A DNA stretch of 64,000 bases from Adiantum capillus-veneris. Its lineage: Eukaryota; Streptophyta; Polypodiopsida; Polypodiales; Pteridaceae. Both the position numbers and the translations under genes were made by a program. Shown here piece after piece: positions 9,376 to 20,839 of the stretch (positions are counted from its first letter, which is position 1; each line of letters starts with the position of its first letter). The notes below the pieces were generated by a model. The model saw only the letters and a list, made by a program, of their open reading frames with translations, was not told the origin of the DNA and did not search any database. The stretch spans positions 139,365,108 through 139,429,107 of the forward strand of contig CM043955.1 of assembly GCA_014529385.2 (NCBI GenBank), read 5' to 3'.

Positions 9376-10550
9376 TGTCACGTGACACATCCAACCCTAT
9401 GTGTCCGTGGACAAGCTACAGCATGATCAGGGTTCAGTCAATCCAGTCATTCTAGATTTAGAGGTGATCTGGCACTTTTGTGAGTCTGTTCGCAGACCGT
9501 GCATGCCCAGTCACTTAGTGTAGATGCATATCCTCTAGTTGCACACAGCATCATCATAAGCATTCCCATCAGAATCCATCAAAATCCTTCAGGGGAATTT
9601 TCCAATGCTTTTAGCCTATTTTTTACCTATTTTTGACATTTTTCACTTATTATTTTTAAGTGACTTTTGTTGGAAAGTAGGTAGGGCAAATTGAGTAAGT
9701 TTGTATATAAGCAAACCTAGGCTAGCACTAAATGGCAGAAGAGGCAACAGGAGCCAAGCTTAACAGGCAACTTCTCAAGCAAGAACCTTGGCGGTTTTCC
9801 CCTCCAAGCAAGATCCCATCCTAGCGTTTTTCATCAAATTGCCTAGCTTCACAGATACTTAGCGTTTCCAGCAGGTCTTCACCGCATAGCCATCACAGAA
9901 CTTGGCGTTTCCAGATCTCCCTCATCGCCAGCAGATTCCCAGGCCTAGCGTTTTGCGACAGTAGCGTTTTTGACAGATTTCAGCCTGGCGTTTTTCAGCA
10001 ATGAAACAACAGTAGATTCAGCCCTAAAAGAGTAGCAAATTCAGCCCACAGAACTTCAGTTTTCAGCCCTACAATAGAAGTAGATTTTCAGCCCTAAAGA
10101 CCAGCAAAATCAGCGTTTTCCTTAGCATTTTCCGCAACAGCAGATTTCAGCCTATAGCGTTTTTGGACGGCAGATAAAAGATTGCTGATTTCAGCCCTTA
10201 ATTCGTTCTTGCCAACACCGTCGTCGTCACCGACAGCCTAGACTTGCATCAGTCACATGCATCCCCATTGTACCAAGTTGTGCAATCAATAGTAGACCAC
10301 TCTCGCCGACGAGAGTGGGGCGTTCGGAGGAGGGTTTTACAACGTCTCTGGTGTCGTATTACTCTTCTCTCTCTATCTCTCAGTCTCGTACACTTGCACG
10401 CGCAGTGTCCACTCACTTTGTTTGTGATCATAGCACTCTCTCGTTAAGAACGAGAGGCTCTACCTTCCATAAGAACAAAAGGAACCTTGAGCACAGTTCG
10501 GCGCACTCATCTTGAGCAAAGCGCAAACATTCATTCCGTTGCACCTAACA
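9376..10550 (+). repeat. 3' LTR of element A (1175 bp)
   Basis: It matches 4215-5372 with scattered substitutions and small indels (for example a 10-bp TACCTTCCAT insertion near 10451), ending GCACCTAACA. The TATA box is at 9704-9710. Confidence 0.93.
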
Positions 10551-11182
10551 CGAAATCTGCTCTTCTTTTCCTTCTTCTTGTTCTTTCCAAAACTTTGATT
10601 CTTGCTTCGCTTCTTGCCCTTTCTATCCTCCTCACTCGAGTCAGGGGAGGAAGAGCTATCCAAACTGTCAGAAGAAGAAGAAGACCCGGGTAGTCCTTCG
10701 AAACGTACATGCTTCTTCTGTTTTCGTGCATTTACAAAAGAAGATTGACGGCCCAAGTAACTCGGGTAGTCGGTCCCCTTGTTGCGCTTCTTCAATTGTT
10801 TCTTCAATGGCTTCTTCGCTTCTAGAAGTTGATTGATTCGTTTTTCGACGACATCATTAAGTTCTTCTTCAATAAACATCCTTGAGGTAGGAAGTTGCTT
10901 AAAGGCTGGTTTTATGGGTGACTCAATGGCTTTCTGCCAATGAGTATGCACTTCATTTATTGGGTGCCGGGTCAAAAATTTGGCATGTTGTGGATCCTAT
11001 GCAAATTGAAGCATCTGCTTTGTGCACTCATCAACCTGCTGTTGACGTTGCATCTCCATAAGCTGGTACTCCGTAGGCCGAGGTGGCCCGTACTCGTGCT
11101 CTGCTAATCCACTCGAATTCTCCGTACTGCCTCCCGTTCCCGATGTGGTAGAAGGAGTCGTCTGATTCTTGCTTGAATCCAT
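10551..11182 (-). pseudogene. gag: gag N-terminal part of G2
   Basis: The start codon is the ATG at 11182. The first frame runs to a stop near 10997. The homologous sequence then continues in another frame from 10975, with a lysine-rich stretch, a serine/acidic run near 10640-10690 and a second basic stretch. This matches the N-terminal third of G1 Gag and joins the part at 4214 once element A is taken out. Broken by the insertion and by at least one frameshift. Confidence 0.75.
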
Positions 11183-11234
11183 GTGTGTCGCGAGAAAAGG
11201 GATCGGATTTCCCGGTAAAAGAGAAGTCGATTGA

Positions 11235-11246
11235 GCTCTGATACCA
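11235..11246 (-). other. Primer-binding site of G2 (tRNA-iMet)
   Basis: The coding-strand sequence is TGGTATCAGAGC, one base from the LTR end at 11248. Confidence 0.9.
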
Positions 11247-11247
11247 C

Positions 11248-11816
11248 TGTAACAAACTTGGACACCCAAGTCTAGAATCTGTTCCGACACGAGAGAGATT
11301 CACTTTTAAAAACTTCACAAATTTAAATCACAGTACAACTGCGTCAACACGGCCCGGTGTAGTTCCGTGCCCAGAGAGATTGGCCCCAAAGATTGGTGCC
11401 CCTTTCGGTATTTCTTTTCTTACTAAAAATTGAGCAAGTGCACGTGCCTTGGGCTCTCCTCTTACACGTGCCTTGGGCTCTCCTCTGCTCACTCGTCCGT
11501 CAGCTCTATATCAACTAGAGAGAGCCCTAGGGTCTTATTTCAAGGCCCTTGGCCTTGGAAAAGCAGTAAAAAAGTTTTAGTTCGAAAGCATCTGTTGCCA
11601 AAAGCTAGCGCCCAAAACAGCCAGTGCGATTTGCGGAATTCCGTACAGCATGCCACGTCAGCAACGCAATTCGCGGGCGTCCGTACAGCCAACCACGTTA
11701 GCAGCTTCTACCCATTATTTTAATGTCTTTGTGTCTCTTTGGCCCCGTCGGCAGTTGCCCATTAGTTGGTCATGCCATGTCATCAGTTTGTGACACCACG
11801 TCATCATTTTGTGACA
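11248..11816 (-). repeat. 5' LTR of G2 (569 bp)
   Basis: On the plus strand it begins TGTAACAAACTTGGACAC and ends CATCATTTTGTGACA, the same termini as the G1 LTR but longer and diverged inside. The end of the LTR carries two near-repeats of a TGTGACACCA(C/T)G motif, so the outer boundary could shift by one repeat. Confidence 0.8.
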
Positions 11817-12217
11817 CCATGTCTATCATCTCAACCTCCATCTCTAAGACATCCTTGGTCCTTTGATTGTAAGCAGCAACATGACATAACAACGTCAAGC
11901 ACAGTTTTTGCATATGACGAATGGATGCAGACATGGAAGTATGATAAAAGTACAAATCAAATCCTCAATTAATTTCATACGTCAATTACTATTCAGCACC
12001 GGAAAAAAAATGCTACTTGTGACAACTATAATGCCTCTTTACAAGAGGATTTCTGTCTAGTGAAACCAGCAACCAAGGGAGAGGCCAGAAGAAGTAGCGG
12101 GCAGCCAAGAGCATGTGGGGGGATCACTCCTAAACTGCAACACAGAAATTGCAAGGCAAGAGAGCAGAGGGGCTGATGGAGGAGAGATCGCCCTAGATGG
12201 CGTGAGAGAGAAAACAT

Positions 12218-12278
<61 letters not shown>

Positions 12279-13156
12279 TCAGCCCAAAAAGCCTGCAATG
12301 CATTTCTGTTGTAGGATACAGAAGGGGTGGCCCCTAGGGTCCCCTGTATAGTCCCCCTCGCACCTGTGGTCTTTTTTTTTTTTTCTTTTTTTTTTTTTGG
12401 AGGGGGGGGGGGGGGGGATGGTGTTATCATTTAGTGTATCTATGTGTGATCTTACAATCTGATCAATGTCTCTTGTCTAGAGGGGCAGATTATAGTCTAT
12501 TTGTCTCTGTTTTCCCTCTTGCTCCGCACGTGTACCTGTGTACCGACCTATCGCTGCACTTCGACAAACATGCATACCCATCCAAAAAAATGCGGCAATC
12601 AGATGCTTAGCCTCCTAAATTGGAGAGAAAACATCCACATTGCCTGACCAACATACCTGAAACAAAGAAGCTAATGCTAAAACCACTAAGTTGAATGATC
12701 CTAGGCTTAAAAATAGCAATGACTTAGAAAACACACAAATTACTAGCAAAGAATGCAAATATTTATAGAGTGATGATAACATGCAAAATCATTTAAAGAA
12801 GCAAATCAACAATCTAGAGAAATCTATGAGTATCACTCCATCAATGTACATGTTACACGATACAAACGAGCACATGCCATAGCAAAGTTCACAAGGGCTG
12901 ATCTTCACCAATAAACGGTTTTGTAAGTGAAAATCATTTCACATGCAAAGAACATCTTCATTATATCTGATAAAAGACCACACTAGGAAACGACCTGTTT
13001 TCTACAATCTTTAGGGCTGAAAATTATGATTTTCCAAAGGGAACAAAAAATTTGACAATCCCAACAAGTGGGAAACAAAGTTTTCTAGTTATGATGCAGC
13101 AGAACCAAACTTTCCTCATGCAAGCCTATACACCACAGCCAAACTATTAGGCACTG
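11817..13156. other. Non-coding stretch right of G2
   Basis: AT-rich sequence with a (GA)n array (12222-12276) and a T-run followed by a G-run (12371-12417). No coding similarity was recognised on either strand. If the minus-strand exon at 13236-13444 is real, this would be part of its first intron, and the G2/A/G1 nest would lie in that intron or beyond the gene. Confidence 0.5.
12222..12276. repeat. (GA)n microsatellite
   Basis: Uninterrupted GA dinucleotides of about 55 bp. Confidence 0.97.
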
Positions 13157-13182
13157 CTAGATGAACAGAAGTTTTAGACGTA

Positions 13183-13188
<6 letters not shown>

Positions 13189-13228
<40 letters not shown>
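13189..13228. repeat. (GA)n microsatellite
   Basis: About 40 bp of GA immediately downstream (minus sense) of the putative exon, presumably intronic. Confidence 0.95.
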
Positions 13229-13229
<1 letters not shown>

Positions 13230-13235
13230 AATGGA

Positions 13236-13444
13236 GGCACCGCAACGTGTTCCTGAAAGTTGTAGGGGTTCTGCGCTAAGGAGGCCTCCAAATTGACAAG
13301 AAGAGCCTGACTTTCTCCTTCATCGTCTGAAAGAGGATCCTCCTCTGAGCTGCTACTGCTACTCTCGCTGCTACCTTCTCCGTCGCTGTCCTTTTCCTCT
13401 TCATCATCGCCACTAGGCATTTCCTGGTCTTGAAGTCCGTCCAT
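13236..13444 (-). CDS. Probable first exon of a SART3/PRP24-like splicing factor gene
   Basis: The ATG at 13444 opens an acidic, serine-rich leader (SSESSSSSSEEDPLSDDEGE) followed by LEASLAQNPYNFQEH. A Glu/Asp/Ser-rich N-terminus leading into L-x-x-L-E-x-x-L-x-x-N-P-x-N-[YF]-x-x-H-V, the first HAT-type helix, is the pattern at the start of plant SART3 homologues, which recycle U4/U6 snRNPs in the nucleus. The exon end is not certain: the sequence CACGTTGCGGTGCC offers weak GT donors at about 13233-13239, after which similarity stops and the frame runs into a GA microsatellite. No second exon is visible between here and G2. It could also be a decayed or fortuitous ORF. The match is from memory of the family, not a search. 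Confidence 0.4.
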
Positions 13445-13618
13445 GTTTGGGAGATGACGCGTTTCTAAGCAGCTAGAAACTCAAAACTCCAAGAGGAAGC
13501 CCCCTCTGCCAAACTATTTTTTGAAACATACGAAATGGAACACCCAAATCGTGGAGTTGTTTTCTTATAAATGCTCTAGATTGTTAAAATGGGGGTCATG
13601 CGCTCAAAAAAAAAAATA

Positions 13619-14113
13619 GGGAAAATTACCAAAATACCCCTCTAATTTGTGGAAATTCCCAAAATACCCCTCAAATTTCAAAAATTCCCAAAATACCCTT
13701 GTATCTATTTTTAGATGGATTGTTCACGATAACCTAATCTTTATTCTTTTTTGACAATGTATATCCGTTTTTTAGTGCTTAGCATGTAATTTGTCACAAA
13801 TTACCTCCCAAAAAAGACAATTATGTCTAAAAATAATGAAGCAACTCATCTCCAAAGCCTACATAACCAGCTCAAATTCTAGTTTTAGTATCTTGTATTC
13901 ATAGACAATCAGTCTTCTTATGAAAAGCTACAATTTTTTTAATTTTTTGATAAATTTACTCTCACAACCAGGGGTATTTTGGGAATTTTGGAAAATTTGA
14001 AGGGCATTTTGGGAATTTTTGACAAAATATGAGGGGTATATTGGGAATTTTTGAAATTTGAAGGGTATTTTGGGAATTTTCACAAATTAGAGGGGTATTT
14101 TGGTAATTTTCCC
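13619..14113. mobile_element. Mutator-like MITE with compound terminal inverted repeats
   Basis: The left arm 13619-13707 begins GGGAAAATTACCAAAATACC. The right arm up to 14113 ends in its reverse complement, and the arms agree almost base for base over about 84 bp. The flanks are AAAAAAATA (13610-13618) and AAAAAACTA (14114-14122), a 9-bp target duplication with one mismatch, the length typical of Mutator-like elements. The right arm is extended by extra copies of a roughly 34-bp subunit (GGGTATTTTGGGAATTTTT). The middle has no coding potential. The low-complexity flank weakens the duplication evidence. Confidence 0.6.
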
Positions 14114-14155
14114 AAAAAACTAACCGCCCCCCAAAAAATCCCCCCCTTTCTGCAG

Positions 14156-14156
<1 letters not shown>

Positions 14157-14235
<79 letters not shown>

Positions 14236-14290
14236 CATACATACATAAATAAATATATATATATATATACATACATATATATATATATAT
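14157..14290. repeat. (CT)n then (CATA)/(AT)n microsatellites
   Basis: About 76 bp of CT (14157-14232), then ATAC/AATA units and an AT tract to 14290, directly abutting the SINE-like triplet. Confidence 0.95.
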
Positions 14291-14292
14291 AA

Positions 14293-14958
<666 letters not shown>

Positions 14959-16751
14959 GGTTGTCTGCCCCGTCGCGTCGCCCTCCGGCTTTGCAAAATG
15001 CCATGTCAGTGGCATGTTGTAATGTCAGTAACTAATATCAACCTTTGTGTGCCACAAAACAATTATTTTAGATGGCACCGAGTGAATAGGCCACACAAAG
15101 GTTAGTATTAGTTAGTATTAGATTATCTCTATGTCGCCTTAATTAATCACATGCTAACAGTGTTCAGGAAAAATGTGTCTCATCTTAATATCGTGCCATT
15201 TTTAATTTCAAGGTTAAGGGCAAGGGGAAAGGAGAAATTCCGTCCCAAAATAGAGAAAAATAGTGTAAAAACCCAAAAAATAAACCTAATTTTCTAAAAT
15301 CTCCTCTTGGTAAATTCAAGAAAAGGAATTCTGTTTTTTCAAAAAAATGATTTTTCGCGAACACTACATGCTAATCCTCCACACTATCTCACACGGGTGT
15401 AGCGGGAGGGGATCGATCGTCTGATGCACATTTGTAAATTTGGGACATTTTGGTAAATTTGGGGAGAAAAGTAAATTCGGGTAGGCATGTAAATTTGGGG
15501 TGGGCCGTACCTCATGTCTTGAACCCACGACCTCCCCCACTACAAGCCATGTGCACTAACCACTTCGCCCGCTTGCATTCATTGAAATGTAGGGGATTTG
15601 AGTATGTGATATAGTAAATGCAAGGGGATTTGTAAATTCAGGCCGCCCTGGTGCCTTCAGATCTGACAGTTCATGATTGGCACGCCCTCCGTTTTTGTCC
15701 TTCACCATAGAGCCCACCCATCCTACCCATGCTCGTGTGAGATAGTGAGGAGGCATGCCCATGCTAATAGTGTACACACATCGAGGCTAGTCACGCGCCA
15801 TTGGTGTTTGTATAGCCTTAGTAAATCACATGCTCTTGTATGGACACTAGAACAAGCAATTTCTGGCAATGGATAGAGAGAAATAGTAAGAAATGTCCTA
15901 AGTAAAAGGCAAAGGCATAAGCTTGCAACATATGCAGCACGAATCTTCAAGGTACAAAGTAATTACATTTGAAAATAAAATTTATGGAAATCTAGAACCA
16001 TTGTAATTATTACCCATCTCATTTTCCTCCTTTGGCCTATCTCAACTTGCCCACATAGGTGTTCAACAACTACCACCACCTCCCCCGTGTCCACATGATC
16101 CACATATGCCATTAAACGCTCCAACCTTAAAGCCACAATTTTGGACTATTGAGGGCAATGCAAATATCTCAATTGCAATAGATGTTATGTAGAGGGAGGC
16201 CACATCTTTCAATGTTGGACGTTAGATCTTCTTGCCATATACATAATGAAGATCCACTTACCATGGCAAAAAATAGAGCTTGATGTGTGCTTTTTTATGA
16301 ACCAATAAACCATTATATTGTCTCTTAAAATAAGAAGAGGCTCGTGTTTCATTTGCAAGGATTGGGATATTTATGATAAGAAACATGTGTTGATTTGAGT
16401 GCAATAGGCCAGTGTTGCATGAGTTGAGCATGTTCTTCAAGCAAAATCAGCAAGATAATGCCAAGTACCAAACAAGACCTTTTAAATATGTGCAAAGTTA
16501 TATCTTACATAAATATTTGATTTTTCTATGCAAAGATGTTTGCAAGATAAATATGTAGTCGTAATAGGTTGGTCATTTCACAAGAAAAAATGTCCGTGTG
16601 GGTAACAACCCGTTCTCTACTCTCAATAGGCTTTTGGTATTTAGTATTATTTATTGAGCTTAAGGCTCTCAAAACCTCCTCAAAAAAATTGCAATCGGCA
16701 CAAAAAGATTTGGTGTGGTGATAGATGTGAGGGAAATGTGTAGGATGTCAA
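14959..16751. other. Non-coding stretch
   Basis: Apart from the SINE-like unit at 15488-15577, nothing recognisable was found. Short GGTTAGTATTA duplications lie at about 15100-15120, and repeated GTAAATTTGGG segments at 15430-15500 may be the tail of that SINE. Confidence 0.5.
15488..15577 (-). mobile_element. tRNA-derived SINE-like sequence
   Basis: On the minus strand it reads GGCGAAGTGGTTAGTGCAC (A-box-like, 15551-15569) and, 25 bp later, GGGTTCAAGAC (B-box-like, 15516-15526), spaced as in a tRNA gene. It would not fold as an intact tRNA. It resembles the heads of plant SINEs, unlike the unit at 14293. The ends were not defined. Confidence 0.45.
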
Positions 16752-16915
16752 AACAAAGAGAGGAAGAGAGTTTGAGCTCTTTCACAAAGACCCACACACA
16801 CTCAAGACTACACACACAGATGGAGGGTGTCCAAAGAAACAGAGGAAGAGAGTTTGAGCTCTTTCACAAAGACCCACACACACTCAAGACTACGCACACA
16901 TAGACGAAGGTTCTT
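16752..16915. repeat. Tandem duplication, period 82 bp
   Basis: GAGGAAGAGAGTTTGAGC recurs at 16760 and 16842, with the following CA-rich segment almost identical between copies. Confidence 0.9.
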
Positions 16916-17149
16916 TCACTTCTTCTTCACACTCAAAAGGTATGACAAGATCTACATAACATAGATGAGATTGTAGCAAAAATAGAGCAATGTACAAAGG
17001 TTAAAAACTTGCTTGTGAGTGGCTCGCAAGATAAAGTATGCCATCACTCTTTGTAGCTAGGCCATGTTGGCAAAAGACGGTCAACACGTGTCACTAATCA
17101 ATGTATGCAAGAGCTCATCCATGTGAACCCTCAAGCTCAGTATCATCTC

Positions 17150-18250
17150 TCGCACTCCTAGCATCACTGATCATGGTTGTATCTTCTCTACTCCAAGAGC
17201 CTTTGTGAAGATATCTACAAGCACCGGCTCAACTATTTGATGTGCACAAGTCAATGTTGCTAGCCAAGACCTTCTTCGAGATGACATAGTAATGCACCTC
17301 AAACTTGAGACCTCGATGTGCTTTGTTCGGGCATGAAAAATAGGGGTTTTGTGTGAGTTGTATGCTACTAAGGGTGGTCATAATGAATGATAACCAAATC
17401 CTATAGTGTATGCAAAGTCTTAAAGGAGCATTGTAACTATGCAACCTTGAATGTGTCCACTATAGCATCCATGTACTCTACCTTTGTGCCAAAAAATTGC
17501 ATTTGTGGATTGCTTCCTCCCACTCCATGTGATAGCAATGCTCCTTAACGACGCCATGAATCCACTTAAACTATCATTCAAATATGCTACCAAAAGAATC
17601 CACATCTATGTATCTATCCAAACAACCCCTACTCCATTTGAGCCTCATGAAATAATACATAACCTAAAGTACAATAAACATATTGTAATGTGCATGTCAT
17701 GCATCCAAGTGTGGTTTCCTTGAAACCGTATAAACTGACTTTCCAAACCAATTGTGTAGCTCCATGCATATCAATGTCAAGTAGATCAAACAAACCTACA
17801 ATATTGTGATACACGGTTGCATTCTCGAGTGCTTTAGCCACATGTCTATTTATATTCAAATTTCAATCTGAGGGCATAACAGTAATCTTATAGGTAGTCA
17901 ACCATGTCGTACTCTGAAAACATATGAAAAGCATATCTTTTTCGTGATAGCTAGATGCCCTCTTCCATGTTTATATCACTTATATGCCAAGAAATTAATG
18001 TAGCTCTCCCAAATCTCGCTTATCAGCTTCTTGCTTTAAGGGAGTTTTCATGCTGTCTATTTTCATTCCCACTGTCACCTACAACAATTGAGTCATCATG
18101 TACCTTTGTTTGTCTTGTGTGTATGCAAAGAATGCTTTGCATCAGTCATATTAAACCCAATAATAATAAATATGTTGCTATAATTTCATACGATGCTCTT
18201 GGTGCCTGCTTTAGCCCAATCTTACATACTTATTTAGGATGACCTTGCAT
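17150..18250 (-). pseudogene. C0: decayed copia RT-RNase H fragment
   Basis: Several frames on the minus strand carry copia landmarks in the right order. Near 18210-18240 and just below are GHPK and LKQAPRA (end of reverse transcriptase). Near 17490-17560 is SGFMASLRSIAITWSGRKQS (RNase H). Near 17330 is FHARTKHIEV, and near 17180-17230 is DIFTKALGVEK (RNase H end). It is full of frameshifts and stops, and no LTRs were found. This is an old fragment, more diverged than C1 or C2. Confidence 0.7.
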
Positions 18251-19007
18251 CCTTAAAGCCTTGTGGCTCCTCCATGTTGAAATGTCAAGCTCAGCACATG
18301 GTACGCCTGGATGACTTCTCGTCTAGATTTATCACTAGCACAAGGTAGTAGACACGAGACTCATTGCCAATGGTACTATAGTTGGACTTCATTGACTTGT
18401 CTACCTACCAATTGCCAGCCCACTCACTAGTGGTTTCACATTGATCTTTGTACATAGTTCTTATTATGTTGTATTTTGTATTTATGTTTTGGAGACCTTA
18501 TCAACATTTTGAGTAGTGAAGAAGAGCAAGTTTCAACCTCCATCTCCATTGTGTTCTCACTTGGTTGTGTGTGTGTGTGTTTGCTTTAAATAGATTACTT
18601 AGACACATGAGAACACCATGTTTTTAAAAGATAGTTGGCTCAAGACAATAGGATAGTATTTCACAAAAAGCTTTCTATATTCGAATCATTTTTGTACAAT
18701 TTAGTTTGACCAGAGAATCGTTTCAATTATCATGTACATCAAGACAAGAAGTGAGTGTGTAGATGTACTAAGTCTTCATCTTCAAGGTCAAGCTGCAACA
18801 AACCTAAACATCTTTAGACGAGGATAGAGTTCCTGCATCCATATAAATAGACAGAAATGTCAAAGAGACTATCAGTTGTTATCGTGGAAATATTAGCTAA
18901 ACTATAGTTACATTTAATACAAATTTTAGTATTTTGGAATCTAGCTAAAATGATTTTGTCAAAACAATGTTCTTTTGAACAAAAAAGTAGAATAATAAAG
19001 AGGCAAT
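18251..19007. other. AT-rich stretch, nothing recognised
   Basis: No coding similarity or repeat structure was seen except a short GT run near 18565. Confidence 0.5.
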
Positions 19008-19185
19008 AACATCCTCAAAGTATTTAGACAGTGTTTTAATCATAATCTGAGTTCATTTTTTCCTTATCGCTCAATGGTCTATGAGCCAAGACCCAGAAGA
19101 AGTCTAAGCTTTATGAGAAGGTTAGATAAGGTAAGTATTGGTTAAGGTAAGAGAATGACAACTATATGTACAAGTGTGTGTTTTT
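19008..19185 (+). repeat. Direct repeat, copy A (left of C1)
   Basis: This is homologous to 29082-29263 in the same orientation. Shared blocks include CTTTATGAGAAGGT, GTAAGTATTGGTTAAGGT and ATATGTACAAGTGTGTG. By eye, identity is roughly 80 per cent. Nature unknown. Confidence 0.75.
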
Positions 19186-19189
19186 CATT

Positions 19190-19432
19190 GAGTTTAGGCC
19201 ACCACTTCATCAATGTGATGAGTATGTAAGTAAAGTCTCATGTCAAGCTAGTGGTTATCTCAAAACACAACCTTAGTGAGAGTGTTGCTTAGTTTCAAAA
19301 AGCTATATAAGAACAAGCAAAGGTTTCATGATCATTGTACTCCAATAGGAGTTTTATGGCCTTGGGAGCCATTATTGAACGGTGTTTTTGTGAACATTGA
19401 GTGTGTGTTTTACTGCAGCCCTAATTTCAACA
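19190..19432 (+). repeat. 5' LTR remnant of C1
   Basis: Only the inner end is firm: CCCTAATTTCAACA followed by TTGGTATCATAGCA, a mutated initiator-Met priming site. The left boundary is a guess, placed after direct repeat A. Confidence 0.4.
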
Positions 19433-19796
19433 ATTGGTATCATAGCAGGTTGCATCCTCCCAGGCTTAGTCACCAGCCCCACCAGCATCTCTAGCACACG
19501 CCTGCTCACTTTCTTTGATTTTCGTGAGCTTTGGTGAGCTTCAACAGGTCGATAAATACTTCGGATAAGCTCGTAGATCTTGGCTTGCTCATAATTTTCA
19601 TTAGGGCTCATTTTGGCCTCCGTTTCCACTACAAGTAACTGTAAAGGCTATTTCGCTATTTTGTGCAGAATTTCTGTGAGTGCCATTTTTTGCATAGCAA
19701 GTCCCTTACATTCTTCTATTGTGCTATATAGAACATGTTGTTTTTGCTTTGTTCTCCTCTTTTCGGGCAATTTTCACATCAGGTGTAGCATTTGCC

Positions 19797-20710
19797 ATGG
19801 CTGACGACAACATAGATGTGTTCAAGATGTTTGTTGTTGAGGATAGATTGGATGGGGACAATTACCCTATCTGGGCTTATATGATGCAACATGTCCTTGT
19901 GTCAAAGGATGTTTGGAATATTGTGCAGGTCATTGATGTTTGTCCTGGTATTGAGGATGTAGGCGATGTTGAGGATGTTGCAGGTTTTAGTGGCAGGATT
20001 GCTGCTACCAGAGCTGTTTTGCCTACGCGGCTGAGCAAGCTCATTGGGATTTAAAAGATGCATAGACTCATGCTTTGACTGTGTTGTTTGTGAAGTGCAC
20101 TATTACTCGTCATATTCACTCAACAAAGCCTGAAAAACAAAGCGTGGGATATTCTAGCTGGTCTTTATGCAAGTCGCAATGATGCTAAAATTGCATTGTT
20201 GTGTAAAGAGCTGGAGTCGAAGATTATGCACGAGGAAGATGAGATGGACACTTTCCTTGCTGGTGCTAAGGATATCAATGAGCAACTTATTTCTATAGGC
20301 GAAGTCATTTCTGACAAACCTTGTTCAGATTGTTCTTGATGTTTTGCCAGATTCTTGCCAAACTTTTGCTAGAACTTGGAGACTTATGCCCCAAGGAAAT
20401 CCTGAAGTTGTCAAGTTTGATGCATTATGCACATTTCTATTGCAAGAGTCGCTTTTAAAAAAAAGGGGGGGAGGCTAAACAGCGTGCAATTGAACATGCT
20501 TTTATTGCTGCTCAAAGAAAAGGTGGTAATAACAATGTAGCCACTTCTCATGGTTCTTCTACGAGTGGTAAATCACCTATTCCTAATAATTCTTTTGGCA
20601 AGAATCCGTATGGGAATTATGGTGAAAAGGGCAAAAAGAAGATGTGTTGCCATTACTATAAAGCTAATGATCTTTTGACAAGCACTGTTTGAAATTGAAG
20701 GCAAAAGAGG
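19797..20710 (+). pseudogene. gag: gag of C1, decayed
   Basis: The ATG at 19797 starts a copia Gag whose first frame (to 20054) carries LDGDNYPIWAYMMQHVLVSK. Homology continues through other frames: the gag helical domain near 20150-20310, a Lys/Gly/Asn-rich linker near 20510-20640, and a ruined knuckle beginning CCHYYKA near 20645. At least four frameshifts or stops separate these blocks, and a G-run at 20460-20470 marks one of them. Confidence 0.7.
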
Positions 20711-20839
20711 CTAAGAAGAAAGAGATTGGTTCCACTACAAGTGTAGCTATTGTTATGTCTTCTGTGAAAGGAGATTGTGATGCTGATGTTGATGCAAAAT
20801 GAGCCTTTAGTGCAGAGTGCACTTATAATCCTGTTGTCC

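Larger units (their letters stand above)
4215..10550 (+). mobile_element. Element A: non-autonomous Ty3-like LTR retrotransposon with gag and dead protease only
   Basis: The complete element has LTRs at 4215-5372 and 9376-10550, a primer-binding site at 5374-5385 and a polypurine tract at 9364-9375. Target duplications are CGGAA at 4210-4214 and CGAAA at 10551-10555. Between the LTRs lie a gag region, a CCHC knuckle, a protease-like domain with a destroyed active site and a repeat-rich tail. No reverse transcriptase, RNase H or integrase motif is present, so it needs proteins from another element. A LINE fragment has inserted near its 3' end. Confidence 0.9.
2175..11816 (-). mobile_element. 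G2: Ty3/gypsy element interrupted by element A; occupies 2175-4214 and 10551-11816
   Basis: The minus-strand order is LTR (11816-11248), primer-binding site, gag N-part (11182-10551), an interruption by element A (4215-10550), gag C-part with knuckle (4214-3175), then protease and reverse transcriptase (3174-2175), cut off by G1. The two gag pieces line up with the uninterrupted G1 gag across the junction. The flanks of A are CGGAA (4210-4214) and CGAAA (10551-10555), a 5-bp target duplication with one mismatch. G2 is therefore older than both A and G1. Confidence 0.85.
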
